From positions 1 to 27,083 of the forward strand of contig JBCDLI010000031.1 of assembly GCA_038745535.1 (NCBI GenBank): a DNA stretch of 27,083 nt, written 5' to 3'. Shown piece after piece: positions 16,664-25,248 of the stretch; within the stretch, counting starts at the first letter, position 1; every line of letters begins with the position of its first letter. The translations under genes were made by a program, and so were the position numbers. Under the pieces are notes generated by a model that was given only the letters and a program-made list of their open reading frames with translations, was not told the DNA's origin and ran no database searches. Source of the stretch: JBCDLI01 sp038745535 (GTDB lineage: Bacteria; Pseudomonadota; Alphaproteobacteria; Rhizobiales; Rhizobiaceae).

Positions 16664-17523
16664 TGAACCGTAGGCGCTTTATCTCCGTTTCTGCCGCGAT
16701 GCTTGTCGCGCCGCCCGCGCACGCCGCGCCTTTGCGCTGGAGTGGCCATGCCATGGGAGCGGAGGTGCATCTCACGCTGCACAATGGCACCGACGAAGAC
16801 CTCAAGGCTGCAATTGCAGAGATCGCCTCGATGGAGAAGACATTCTCTGTTTTCGATTCCAGCTCTGAGCTGTCGCAGATCAACGCCGCTGGCGGCGGGC
16901 TTATATCCGACGAGATGTCCAAGCTGCTTCACATTTGCGACGATTTCCATGGCCTGACCAACGGATTTTTTGACCCGACAATTCAGCCTGTCTTCCACGC
17001 CTTGATGAGTGGGGAAACGTCACCGTGGGAACTCGTCGGCTGGGATAGGGTAAAACTTTCAAACGACCGCGTGAAACTTGGACGTCAGCAAGCTTTGTCT
17101 TTAAACGGCATTGCTCAGGGTTTCGTCACGGACCGAATTTCAAGCCTGCTTCGTGATCGGGGCTATACAAAAGCGCTGGTCTCCGTTGGTGAACATGCTG
17201 CGATTGGGGGGCCATTTCGATTGTCCTTGGAAGACCCTCATTTCGGCTCCGTGGGTATACGCACATTAAACGACCGTGCTATTGCTACCTCATCTCCTGG
17301 CGCGATGGTGGTAAGTGGCGAAACGCACATCTTTGATCCCGAACAAAGGATAAAGCCGCGATGGTCTACCGTTTCTGTCGAGGCTAATACGGCGACCACC
17401 GCCGATGGTCTATCGACGGCTTTTTGTTTGATGTCCCGCGAGGAAATCGCTGAGGTTGTCGATCAGACAGGGATCAAAGCGACGCTGGTCGACGCTGTGG
17501 GTGATCTCGAAGTCGTTGGTTAA
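16660..17523 (+). CDS. apbE: ApbE/NosX-type FMN transferase, Tat-exported
   Basis: 287 residues. Its ATG overlaps the NosR-like stop (ATGA), so translation is coupled. The N-terminus MMNRRRFISVSAAM is a twin-arginine signal, fitting export of a folded periplasmic flavoenzyme, as for NosX. Family motifs: SLNGIAQGFVTD (147-158), HIFDP (223-227) and TTADGLSTAF (246-255), the last matching the FAD/Mg-binding block. A canonical GGD-like triplet is replaced by VGEH (176-179). ApbE enzymes move FMN from FAD to a Thr in a D-x-x-(S/T)-x-A-T motif; exactly that motif occurs in the neighbour (residues 151-157), so the NosR-like protein is the obvious substrate. Confidence 0.92.
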   Translation: MMNRRRFISVSAAMLVAPPAHAAPLRWSGHAMGAEVHLTLHNGTDEDLKAAIAEIASMEKTFSVFDSSSELSQINAAGGGLISDEMSKLLHICDDFHGLTNGFFDPTIQPVFHALMSGETSPWELVGWDRVKLSNDRVKLGRQQALSLNGIAQGFVTDRISSLLRDRGYTKALVSVGEHAAIGGPFRLSLEDPHFGSVGIRTLNDRAIATSSPGAMVVSGETHIFDPEQRIKPRWSTVSVEANTATTADGLSTAFCLMSREEIAEVVDQTGIKATLVDAVGDLEVVG

Positions 17524-17602
17524 TTCTTAATTCGGTGCCCTGGCGCTTCGAGATCATTTGAAGAAGCTTGATCGACGCTTGGCCTGCAGGTTAGCGCAGC
17601 GC

Positions 17603-19090
17603 TCAATCTGCGATCGCGTGCGCGGCCTGTTCCAGTGTTGCAGCCACGCCGCTGGCCTGCAGGCGATGAGTGGCAGTTTCAAATGCACGTGCAAAACGCC
17701 CGTTAGACGCAAGACCTCCGTAGTACCGGGCCTGACGTAACCACTGTGTTGGATCGGTCAACGCACTACGCGCTGCATTCTTTAATGTCGCTGCATTAGG
17801 ATCGTTGGCCTCAATCTCCGACCCGTCTTCCCGTAGTCCGAGGCAATACCGCATCCACATCGCGCTCATAAGCGCGAGGCCCTCAATCGGTTGGCTGTTT
17901 TCAAGCGCGTCATGAATGGATGGGACGATAAAGCCCGGCTGGCGACTGGACCCGTCAAATGCGACGCGGCGCGTCGTGTCGATGATCTCCGCATTGGAAA
18001 AACGGCCCATGATCAAATCCAGGTAGGCGTGCGGTGTCATGCCGGGGACCGGTTGGACGTTCGGAAGGACCTCGGTGATCGTTGTCTCGCGCAGAAACCG
18101 ATTGATGCCTTCGTGCGCCATGGCACCGGAGATGGTCTCAATGCCCAAAAGCTCGCCCGGTATAGCGATGAGCTGGTGACCGCCGTTGAGCACCCGTAGC
18201 TTCATCGCCTCATAGGCGTGGACATCGCCAGAGAAAGTGGCACCGACTTTATCAAAGTCCGGTCGACCCGCGCAGAAACTATCTTCAATCACCCATTGGC
18301 GAAAGTTCTCATGGGTTACGGGAGCGGCGTCGTCGACGCGGAATGACCGGGTAATCTCGCGTTCACGCTGGCCCGTGGCCGGCACAATGCAATCGACCAT
18401 TGAGTTTGGAAACGTGCAGTTCGTATCTATCCACTTCGCCAGCGTTGGATCGGACATTTCGGCGAGTGATACGACAGTGCGTCGAAGAATGGCGCCATTT
18501 CCCTGCAAATTATCGCAGGACAGACCGGTGAATGGACCGGCACCCGACCCGCGCCGCAGCTTCAAGGCAGCTACAATTGCTCCGAACGCCGTGCGTGGTT
18601 TTTCGGGGTTACGAGCATCATGGATGATGTCTGGATGTTTGGCATCGAACGCGCCGGTTGCCGGATCAATGTAGTAGCCGCCCTCTGTAACAGTCAGCGC
18701 CACGATACGGATATCAGGTTCCGCCATGGTTTTGATAAGCGACGCATTATCGTCTTCAACGGGCAGAAAATCGATCATCGGGCCAATAATTTCGGCTGAT
18801 TTGCCTCTCGGGTCGAGCTCGATCAGCGTCGTAAGGCAGTCCTGCGCCAAGAGCCTCTCGCGTTGTGCTGAATCGTTTGGCCGAACGCCTGCGCCGATAA
18901 TAGCCCAGTCGTGTGCCAGACCCATTTCCATCAAACGGTGCAAATACCAAGCCTGGTGCGCGCGGTGAAAATTGCCGAGACCGATATGAACTATACCGGG
19001 CATTAGGTTCGAGCGGTCGTACGTTGGAACGCGAATATTTGACGGCATTCGACCCAGTTTGTCGTTGCGCAATGGGATCAGCTCATCCAT
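17603..19090 (-). CDS. mtlK: Mannitol 2-dehydrogenase (polyol-specific long-chain dehydrogenase)
   Basis: 495 residues. The N-terminal nucleotide-binding region starts PGIVHIGLGNFHRAHQAWYL (31-50). The catalytic signature K-x4-N-x2-H is Lys297, Asn302, His305 (MKLRVLNGGHQ); SCDN at 191-194 is also conserved. It oxidises mannitol (or D-arabinitol/sorbitol) to the ketose with NAD in the cytoplasm. Fructuronate reductase (UxuB) belongs to the same family, but the location as last gene of a smo-type operon favours mannitol dehydrogenase. The start overlaps the end of smoS by 13 bases; an alternative Met15 would avoid the overlap. It converges with apbE 79 bp away. Confidence 0.9.
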   Translation of the reverse strand: MDELIPLRNDKLGRMPSNIRVPTYDRSNLMPGIVHIGLGNFHRAHQAWYLHRLMEMGLAHDWAIIGAGVRPNDSAQRERLLAQDCLTTLIELDPRGKSAEIIGPMIDFLPVEDDNASLIKTMAEPDIRIVALTVTEGGYYIDPATGAFDAKHPDIIHDARNPEKPRTAFGAIVAALKLRRGSGAGPFTGLSCDNLQGNGAILRRTVVSLAEMSDPTLAKWIDTNCTFPNSMVDCIVPATGQREREITRSFRVDDAAPVTHENFRQWVIEDSFCAGRPDFDKVGATFSGDVHAYEAMKLRVLNGGHQLIAIPGELLGIETISGAMAHEGINRFLRETTITEVLPNVQPVPGMTPHAYLDLIMGRFSNAEIIDTTRRVAFDGSSRQPGFIVPSIHDALENSQPIEGLALMSAMWMRYCLGLREDGSEIEANDPNAATLKNAARSALTDPTQWLRQARYYGGLASNGRFARAFETATHRLQASGVAATLEQAAHAIAD

Positions 19091-19851
19091 TGGCCGCCAT
19101 CCACGTTGTAGGTTTGAGCCACGATGTAATTTGCTTCATCGCTGGCCAAAAAAACGGCCATGCCGGTTAGGTCGTCAGAGGTTCCCATGCGCCCGTAGGG
19201 CACGCCTTTGCCGACTTCCCTTTTCTTTTGACCGGGTGCTTTGTTTTCCAAATCCGCGAAGAATGCGTCAACGCCGTCCCAATGCTCGCCATCAACAACG
19301 CCTGGAGAAATGGCGTTCACGTTGATGCCGTGTTTGATGAGGTTAAGTCCGGCTGATTGCGTGAGTGAGATGACAGCAGCTTTGGTCGCGCAATAGACCG
19401 CGACCAAAGCTTCGCCACGCCGCCCCGCTTGGCTCGCCATATTGATGATTTTGCCCTTGATCCCACGATCAACCATGTGCCGTGCAACGGCCTGCATCAT
19501 GAAGAGTGTGCCGCTGACATTGATCGCGAACACGCGCTCATAGTCCGCTCGTTCGATGTCCACTATGGGCGCGGCGGTAAAGATCGCAGCGTTGTTGATC
19601 AAGATATCGATCTGGCCAAATGCGGCGACCGTTTCTGCGACACATGCATCAATGCTCGCTTGATCGGTCACATCCAGCTCAACGGCGATTGCTTGATCGC
19701 CGATTTCGTCCGACGTCTTCCGTGCGCGATCTATGTCGATGTCAGCAATGGCGACACGTGCGCCCTCGCTCACATATTTCTCCGCAAATGCGTGCCCGAT
19801 ACCACGTGCGGCACCGGTGATGATGGCATTTTTGCCGGCAAGGCGTTCCAT
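19078..19851 (-). CDS. smoS: Sorbitol (L-iditol/galactitol) dehydrogenase, short-chain type
   Basis: 257 residues, classic short-chain dehydrogenase. Cofactor motif TGAARGIG (12-19), NNAA (86-89), Asn111, Ser140 and YxxxK (Tyr153, Lys157). The segments INVSGTLFMMQAVARHM, INMASQAGRRGEALV and GVVDGEHWDGVDA closely resemble the Rhodobacter sphaeroides sorbitol dehydrogenase SmoS. It converts sorbitol to fructose (and galactitol to tagatose) with NAD. Its ATG shares one base with the smoK stop (TGATG), and its end overlaps mtlK, so the three are tightly coupled. Confidence 0.93.
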   Translation of the reverse strand: MERLAGKNAIITGAARGIGHAFAEKYVSEGARVAIADIDIDRARKTSDEIGDQAIAVELDVTDQASIDACVAETVAAFGQIDILINNAAIFTAAPIVDIERADYERVFAINVSGTLFMMQAVARHMVDRGIKGKIINMASQAGRRGEALVAVYCATKAAVISLTQSAGLNLIKHGINVNAISPGVVDGEHWDGVDAFFADLENKAPGQKKREVGKGVPYGRMGTSDDLTGMAVFLASDEANYIVAQTYNVDGGQWMS

Positions 19852-20858
19852 CAGACCCGCAGTCCCTGATCGTCAAACTTGTGCAGCTGATCGGGCTGCG
19901 GTGTCAGGTAGACCGTGTCGCCATGGCTCACGCCTATCTCGCCGCCCGTGCGAACCGTTAGGGGATCGCAACCCGCGATGCCGTGCACGTGGATGAAAGT
20001 GTCAGAGCCCAAATGTTCTGCGACGCCGACCGTGCCGTGCCACGCGTCCTTTGTTTTATTGGTCGAGACTTCGATATGCTCTGGGCGAATGCCGATTGTG
20101 CGTCCGCCGAACCGACCGGCTTCCTCGCCTTCGACAAAGTTCATCTTAGGCGAGCCGATAAATCCGGCGACGAACTTGTTCTGGGGATTTTTATAAAGTT
20201 CGAGCGGTGAGCCAACCTGTTCAATCACGCCCGCTTGCAGGACGACGATTTTGTCAGCCATTGTCATCGCTTCCACCTGATCGTGCGTGACGTAAATCAT
20301 CGTTGTGCCGAGACGATTGTGCATCTCGCTGATTTCAAGCCGCATGCCAACGCGCAGAGCAGCGTCGAGATTTGAAAGCGGTTCGTCGAATAGAAAGGCC
20401 GTGGGGTCGCGGACAATGGCCCGACCAATAGCAACGCGCTGACGCTGACCGCCGGACAGCTGACCAGGCTTCCGGTCGAGATAATCGGTCAGGTTCAGGG
20501 CCTTCGCTGCAGCTTCAATTTTGGTGTTTTGCTCGGCTTCCGGCACGCCCGCCATGCGCATGGGAAACGCAATGTTCTTGCGCACGGTCATATGCGGGTA
20601 AAGCGCATAGGTCTGGAACACCATGGCGAGACCGCGCTTGGAGGGCGAGACCTCAGTCACGTCTTCCCCGTCGATCAGAATGCGGCCAGACGTGGTTTCT
20701 TCCAGCCCGGCGATCAGACGCAGCAGGGTGGACTTTCCTCAACCGGACGGACCCACAAAGACCGCGAATTCACCGTCCTCAATCGTGAGATTGATCGGCG
20801 GGATGACCTGAGTATCGCCAAAGCTCTTGGTCACATTTTCAAGTACGATGCGTCCCAT
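19851..20858 (-). pseudogene. smoK: smoK polyol ABC transporter ATPase, interrupted by TGA in Walker A
   Basis: A 335-codon frame from the ATG at 20858 (GGAGACGACC upstream) encodes a MalK/UgpC-type ATPase, except that codon 40 is TGA (plus-strand bases 20739-20741 read TCA). The surrounding residues are VGPSG-stop-GKSTLLRL; the canonical motif is GPSGCGKST, so one base change from TGC (Cys) to TGA explains it. Everything after is intact: Q-loop VFQTYALYPHM, signature LSGGQRQRVAIGRA, Walker B FLFDEPLSNLDA, His in YVTHDQVEA and a C-terminal regulatory domain. An internal GTG at 20660 could restart translation but that product lacks Walker A. It may be a real nonsense mutation or a sequence error; the intact rest suggests a recent event. 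Confidence 0.88.
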
Positions 20859-20867
20859 GGTCGTCTC

Positions 20868-21704
20868 CTATTTGACGGCGCCGAAGGTGAGGCCTTGGAC
20901 AAGTTGCTTCTGGCAGAACCAGCCAAGCACGATGATCGGGCCGACCGCAGCAGTGGAAACCGCCGACAGCCTGCCGAAGAAAAGACCTTCGGGCGCACGG
21001 TTGCCCTCGATCAGTTTTGAGAGGGTAGCGGCTTCCGTCGTCGTAAGGCGTACGGTCCAGTAGGCTTCGTTCCAGCAGAAGATGAAGATCAACAGAGCGG
21101 TGGATGCGATGCCGCCCCATGCGAGCGGGATGAGGATTTCCTTCACCTCGCCCCAGGTGCTGACGCCGTCCATTTGCCCAGCCTCAATGATCTCCTTGGG
21201 GATCTCTTTGAAGTAGGTGAAGAGCATCCATATCGCGATGGGTAGATTGATGAGGCAGAGAACCAAGATCAGCAGGAGGTGCGTGTCGAAGATGCCGAGG
21301 AAGTTCTTGGTGAGAAACGTCATCGGATAGAGCACGGCGGCGGCGGGCAGCATTTTTGTGGAGAGCATCCACATCAGCACGTCCTTGGTGCGTCGCGTCG
21401 GGTTGAACGCCATGGCATAGGCGCTCGGAATGCCGACGAAGAGACAGAACGCTGTCGCGAAGACCGAGGTGATGACCGAATTGATCGCAAAGCGCCAGTA
21501 GTCATAGTTCTCCGTCATGTTGGTGTAGTTTTCCAATGTCGGCGTAAAGAAGAATAGAAACTCGGGCTTCACCGCATCGGCATCGGTTTTGAAGCTGGTG
21601 AGAACCATCCAGAAGATCGGGAAGAAGAACAGGAGCGCGACCACCCACGCGAAGGTTGCGCGGCTGATGCGTCCGGTCTTTGTGGATTGTGCGACGATTG
21701 CCAT
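20868..21704 (-). CDS. smoG: Polyol ABC transporter permease
   Basis: 278 residues, MalG-type inner-membrane permease with about six helices. The coupling loop is EAGQMDGVSTWGEVKEILIP, the EAA motif of sugar permeases. The FFFPIFWMVLTSFKTDADAV start is typical of MalG/UgpE-like proteins. GAGGAGCGCACCCC precedes the ATG. It follows smoF by 12 bp and its stop lies 9 bp before the smoK start, so all are on one transcript. It pairs with SmoF to form the membrane channel. Confidence 0.92.
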   Translation of the reverse strand: MAIVAQSTKTGRISRATFAWVVALLFFFPIFWMVLTSFKTDADAVKPEFLFFFTPTLENYTNMTENYDYWRFAINSVITSVFATAFCLFVGIPSAYAMAFNPTRRTKDVLMWMLSTKMLPAAAVLYPMTFLTKNFLGIFDTHLLLILVLCLINLPIAIWMLFTYFKEIPKEIIEAGQMDGVSTWGEVKEILIPLAWGGIASTALLIFIFCWNEAYWTVRLTTTEAATLSKLIEGNRAPEGLFFGRLSAVSTAAVGPIIVLGWFCQKQLVQGLTFGAVK

Positions 21705-21716
21705 GGGGTGCGCTCC

Positions 21717-22655
21717 TCAATCCATCAGTGTTTTGCCGATCATCCGCAGAAGGAAGATCGCAACGATGTTGGCTAGAATGACTGCGAAGATGCCCGTTGC
21801 GCTGGCGGCGCCGATATTATTGTTGGCAAATTCGCCGATCAGGTAGGGCAGGTTTTTGTTGCCGTTGCCGCGGCTCACGATCTCGATTTCCGCGTAGAGC
21901 GAGAGGTGGAAAATCGCTTGGATCATAACGACAATCGCGATGGGTCGACCGAGATGGGGAAGGGTCAGGAAGCGGAATTGCGAGAACACGCCGGCCCCGT
22001 CCAGTACTGCTGCTTCTTTTTGTTGCTGATCTTCTGACTGTAGCGAGGTCATGAAGATGAGCACGGCGAAGGGCGTCCACTGCCATGTCACCATCAAGAT
22101 GACTGCGATGGCGGACGTCTGTGTCGCGCGAAATGAGATCGGTTCAAGCGTCGGCCAGAGCGAGAAGAACCATCCGACGAGCGGTGCATTTCTCAAGCCT
22201 TCAATCAGGCCATTGAGCCCGCCAACGGCGATGCCTTGAAGGCCGAGGACCGGGTCAAGGATCATGTTGATCCACAGCACCGCATTCACCGCAGGCATGA
22301 CGAAGAACGGCGAAATTAAAAGCACGCGGACGACGCCGCGACCCGGAAAGGCTTTGTTGATCAGCACCGCAATCGCGATGCCCAACGCGACCGTGAAGAA
22401 CAAAATACTGCCCACAATGAAAAGGCTGTTTTGTACGGCGAGCAGAAAGTCCTTCGAGTTTAGGACGAATTCGTAATTGCCGAAGCCGCGCCAATTGCTG
22501 AGCGCAGGCGTTGTCCATTCGGGTCGGCGCAGATTGTTTAGAACGTAGCGGATAAACGAAAAGTAGAGCGTCATGCTCAGCGGCACGACCATCCAGATCA
22601 ACAGCAGCACAACAGCAGGGGCTTGCAGCAGGCGGGGGAGCGTTCGACTGGACAT
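21717..22655 (-). CDS. smoF: Polyol ABC transporter permease
   Basis: 312 residues, MalF-type permease with about six helices and the coupling loop EAAVLDGAGVFSQFRFLTLP. The opening PAVVLLLIWMVVPLSMTLYFSF is the usual first helix of sugar permeases. GGGAGACG precedes the ATG at 22655. It lies 140 bp after smoE; that gap holds a strong hairpin terminator, so this gene is probably expressed below smoE. Confidence 0.92.
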   Translation of the reverse strand: MSSRTLPRLLQAPAVVLLLIWMVVPLSMTLYFSFIRYVLNNLRRPEWTTPALSNWRGFGNYEFVLNSKDFLLAVQNSLFIVGSILFFTVALGIAIAVLINKAFPGRGVVRVLLISPFFVMPAVNAVLWINMILDPVLGLQGIAVGGLNGLIEGLRNAPLVGWFFSLWPTLEPISFRATQTSAIAVILMVTWQWTPFAVLIFMTSLQSEDQQQKEAAVLDGAGVFSQFRFLTLPHLGRPIAIVVMIQAIFHLSLYAEIEIVSRGNGNKNLPYLIGEFANNNIGAASATGIFAVILANIVAIFLLRMIGKTLMD

Positions 22656-22750
22656 GCTTTTCGTCTCCCGGAAAAGAGAAATATGAGCACGCAGTTGGTT
22701 CCGTCTGCGCGGTCACATACGCTTAGGTCAGCGTGGGTGATGGCTAGATG

Positions 22751-22780
22751 AAAAAAGGCCCGGACGTGTGACCGGGCCTT
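22751..22780 (-). terminator. Rho-independent terminator/attenuator between smoE and smoF
   Basis: On the minus strand AAGGCCCGG (22780-22772) and CCGGGCCTT (22763-22755) form a perfect 9-bp stem with an 8-base loop, followed by a run of T. It lies 16-45 bp past the smoE stop. Partial termination here would leave excess binding protein over membrane components, a common design in ABC operons. Confidence 0.88.
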
Positions 22781-22795
22781 CCGCTTGGGAGGCGA

Positions 22796-24082
22796 TTACT
22801 CGTAGTAACCGGCTTCTTCCATGATCGCTTCCGCAGCTTCTTGGGATGCTGCGAGCGCTTCATCGACAGACTTTGCGCCCGTCAGTGCAGCTGCGATTTC
22901 TTGTGCAACGGCGATACCGACTTCCGGGAACTCGGGGATCGCTGCGAACTGAACGCCGACGTAGGGCTTTAGCTCGGTTGCCTGTGGAGCCGCAGATTCA
23001 ATGGCTGCCAATTCTGCTGCTGCGAACGGTGCTGCTTCCTGGAAAGACGCATTCTGGTAGGTGGATGTACGTGTTCCCGTTGGAACCGAACCCCAGCCGA
23101 ACTCAGGATGGTCTGCAACTGCCTGGATGTACTCCTTCGATGTTGCCCACTCGATGAAAGCTTTGGCTTGGTCTGCATTGTCTGTTCCGGCTGGAACGGC
23201 CATTGCCCAAGCCCAAAGCCAGTTTGCACCAACCGGATTACCGGCGTTTGGCGACTGTGCGTAAGCGACGCCGTCGACTTCGAGGAAAGACGCAGCGATT
23301 GTCGCGTCGATCCACATGCCGCAACGGCCTTCATTGTAGAGCGCAAGGATCTCGTTGAACGAGTTACCTTCCGATCCGGGCGGTCCAAAGTCGTTGAGCA
23401 GGTTGACGTAGAAGTTGATCGCGTTGCGCCACTCGTCGGAGTTGATGGTTGGGCGGAAGCTTGCGTCAAACCACGCGCCGCCAAACGAATTCACCATGGT
23501 GGTGACAAACGCCATGTTGTCGCCCCAGCCCGGCTTGCCGCGAAGACACACGCCGAAGACACCGTTTTCTGGATCGTGGATGGCCTCAGCTGCAGTGCGG
23601 ATGTTATCCCAGTTGTCATTGTCAGCAATTGTCACGCCCGCTGCGTCGGTCAAATCCTTGCGGTACATGACCATGGATGATTCGCCGTAAAACGGTGCTG
23701 CGTATAGCGTGCCGTCATTTGACAGGCCGTTGCGGATTGCTGGCAGCATGTCGTCGACGTCGTAGTCAGCGCCGAACTCAAGCGGCTCAATCCAGCCTGC
23801 CGCGCCCCAGATCGGTGCTTCCTGCATGCCGATATTGATGATGTCGTACTGGCCGCCGCCCGTTGCGGTGTCGGACTGGACCTGCTCGCGCAGCACGCCT
23901 TCTTCCAGCGAAACCCAGTTGAGCTTCACGCCTGTTTCTGCGGTGTAGGCTTCTGCAACTTTTTGCATGTTGATCATGTGACCGTTGTTCACGATCGCAA
24001 TGGTTAGTTCGTCGGCGATGGCAGCGCCGCTTGCCACAACTGTCAACGCAGTTGTGAGGCCAAGAATCTTCTTGGAGAGCAT
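22796..24082 (-). CDS. smoE: Polyol ABC transporter substrate-binding protein
   Basis: 428 residues with a signal peptide (about 1-23, ending AAIA). The mature start DELTIAIVNNGHMINMQKVA, together with LREQVQSDTATGGGQYDII and AAPFYGESSMVMYRKDL, identifies a family 1 sugar/polyol binding protein, like the SmoE sorbitol/mannitol binder of Rhodobacter. It captures the polyol in the periplasm and delivers it to SmoFG. GGGAGGAAATCGG precedes the ATG. It is the first structural gene, 90 bp after the repressor gene, with a repressor operator in that gap. Confidence 0.93.
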   Translation of the reverse strand: MLSKKILGLTTALTVVASGAAIADELTIAIVNNGHMINMQKVAEAYTAETGVKLNWVSLEEGVLREQVQSDTATGGGQYDIINIGMQEAPIWGAAGWIEPLEFGADYDVDDMLPAIRNGLSNDGTLYAAPFYGESSMVMYRKDLTDAAGVTIADNDNWDNIRTAAEAIHDPENGVFGVCLRGKPGWGDNMAFVTTMVNSFGGAWFDASFRPTINSDEWRNAINFYVNLLNDFGPPGSEGNSFNEILALYNEGRCGMWIDATIAASFLEVDGVAYAQSPNAGNPVGANWLWAWAMAVPAGTDNADQAKAFIEWATSKEYIQAVADHPEFGWGSVPTGTRTSTYQNASFQEAAPFAAAELAAIESAAPQATELKPYVGVQFAAIPEFPEVGIAVAQEIAAALTGAKSVDEALAASQEAAEAIMEEAGYYE

Positions 24083-24150
24083 CCGATTTCCTCCCTAGGT
24101 TGGATGTGGCGCGGAAGGAAACACGAAGAAAACGCGTGGTCAATAACTTT

Positions 24151-24164
24151 TTTACGCGCGTAAA
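24151..24164. promoter_or_regulatory. LacI-family operator upstream of smoE
   Basis: TTTACGCGCGTAAA is a perfect 14-bp palindrome with the central CG typical of LacI-family sites, 69-82 bp before the smoE ATG. A near-identical copy lies upstream of the repressor gene (25249-25262), so both are likely bound by the adjacent LacI-type protein. Confidence 0.78.
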
Positions 24165-24172
24165 TAAAATGA

Positions 24173-25207
24173 TCAGGCCGAGGCGCGTTTGATAAGTCGA
24201 CCCGCGAACAGAGTTTCTTCACGTACCGCCAAAGCGTTGTCTGACGAAACCAACGTCAGAAGCGTGTCCACCGCACGGCGTGAAATCGCGTCATAATCTT
24301 GAGCAATCGTGGTGAGCTGAGGATAGGTGAAGCGCGAGAACGGATGGTCATCTTGTCCCGCGACGCGGATGTCGGCATCGCCGTTCAATCCAACTTTCAG
24401 GCCTTTTTCGTGGCATGCGCTGAGAAAGCCAATGGCAAGTCGGTCATTGCTGCAGAGCACGGTCGATGTCTTGAAGGCATTCGCTTCAAGCGTTCGTTTT
24501 CCGCCTTCAAAGCCGATGTCTTCCAGCGCCCAACCTTCGCCGCCGATCTGTACAATTTCTGGCGTAAGGCCGTGGCGTTCCATGGCCGCGATGTACCCCT
24601 GACGTCGCTTGCGGGCGTTGGGGTTCGGCGGAGTTTTCATTTCCAAAAATGTTGGCGGCTCTCCGCTTTGGTGCAAATACTCCACCATGCGCGCGGTGAA
24701 TTGGGCGTTGTCAGACCCGATGAATGCGCGCCCGACCTCTTCGACATTGCTGTCAAACAGAACCGTCGGCACGTCCTCGCAAAAAGAGGCCACAGCGCTC
24801 TGGTCCGACAGACGTCCGAGTGGCGCAAGCAAAACGCCAGTCGGTTTCATCGAGCGTAGGGTATCAAATATCTGCTTCTCGTTTTCCGCAGAACCGTTTG
24901 AACTGAATAGCGAGGGTGAATATCCGGCATCGACGCATTTTGCTTCGAGCACGCGCGCGATTTCACCAAAAAACGGGTCTGACAAATAAGGCACGACGAT
25001 GCCGATTGTTTTCGTCAACCGTCGGTTCTGATTGATCGCATATATGTTGGGGCGAAAATCATAGCGCTTGATGGCGTCTTCAATGCGCTGCCGGGTTGTT
25101 GCTTTAACGCTATCGGGATCATTGAAGAATTTGGACACAGTCGGACGCGACAAGCCGCTCGCCTCGGCGAACTGCTCCATATTCCGAATTTTCGGATTGC
25201 CCGACAT
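24173..25207 (-). CDS. LacI-family repressor of the polyol operon
   Basis: 344 residues. The N-terminal helix-turn-helix and hinge are MEQFAEASGLSRPTVSKFF (10-28) and IKRYDFRPNIYAINQN; the rest is a periplasmic-binding-like sensor domain (about 65-344), with IGIVVPYLSDPFFGEIA at its start. The N-terminal region begins KIRNM rather than the common TIKDVA, but helix spacing is normal. GGAGG sits about 14 bases before the ATG, longer than usual. It is upstream of and co-oriented with smoE. Two operator copies flank it, implying control of smoE and autoregulation, with a polyol or its product as inducer. Confidence 0.92.
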   Translation of the reverse strand: MSGNPKIRNMEQFAEASGLSRPTVSKFFNDPDSVKATTRQRIEDAIKRYDFRPNIYAINQNRRLTKTIGIVVPYLSDPFFGEIARVLEAKCVDAGYSPSLFSSNGSAENEKQIFDTLRSMKPTGVLLAPLGRLSDQSAVASFCEDVPTVLFDSNVEEVGRAFIGSDNAQFTARMVEYLHQSGEPPTFLEMKTPPNPNARKRRQGYIAAMERHGLTPEIVQIGGEGWALEDIGFEGGKRTLEANAFKTSTVLCSNDRLAIGFLSACHEKGLKVGLNGDADIRVAGQDDHPFSRFTYPQLTTIAQDYDAISRRAVDTLLTLVSSDNALAVREETLFAGRLIKRASA

Positions 25208-25248
25208 AGCTGCGTGATGATCCTCCGACGCCTGTGAACCATAAAATT

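Noticed and set aside
17603..19090. Fructuronate reductase (uxuB) assignment
   Set aside because: Same superfamily, but the smo-type operon context favours mannitol/polyol dehydrogenase.
20739..20741. UGA in smoK read as selenocysteine
   Set aside because: The codon replaces a Cys codon, which invites the idea, but I see no convincing SECIS-like stem-loop directly downstream, and Walker A is not a redox site. A nonsense mutation or sequence error is simpler.
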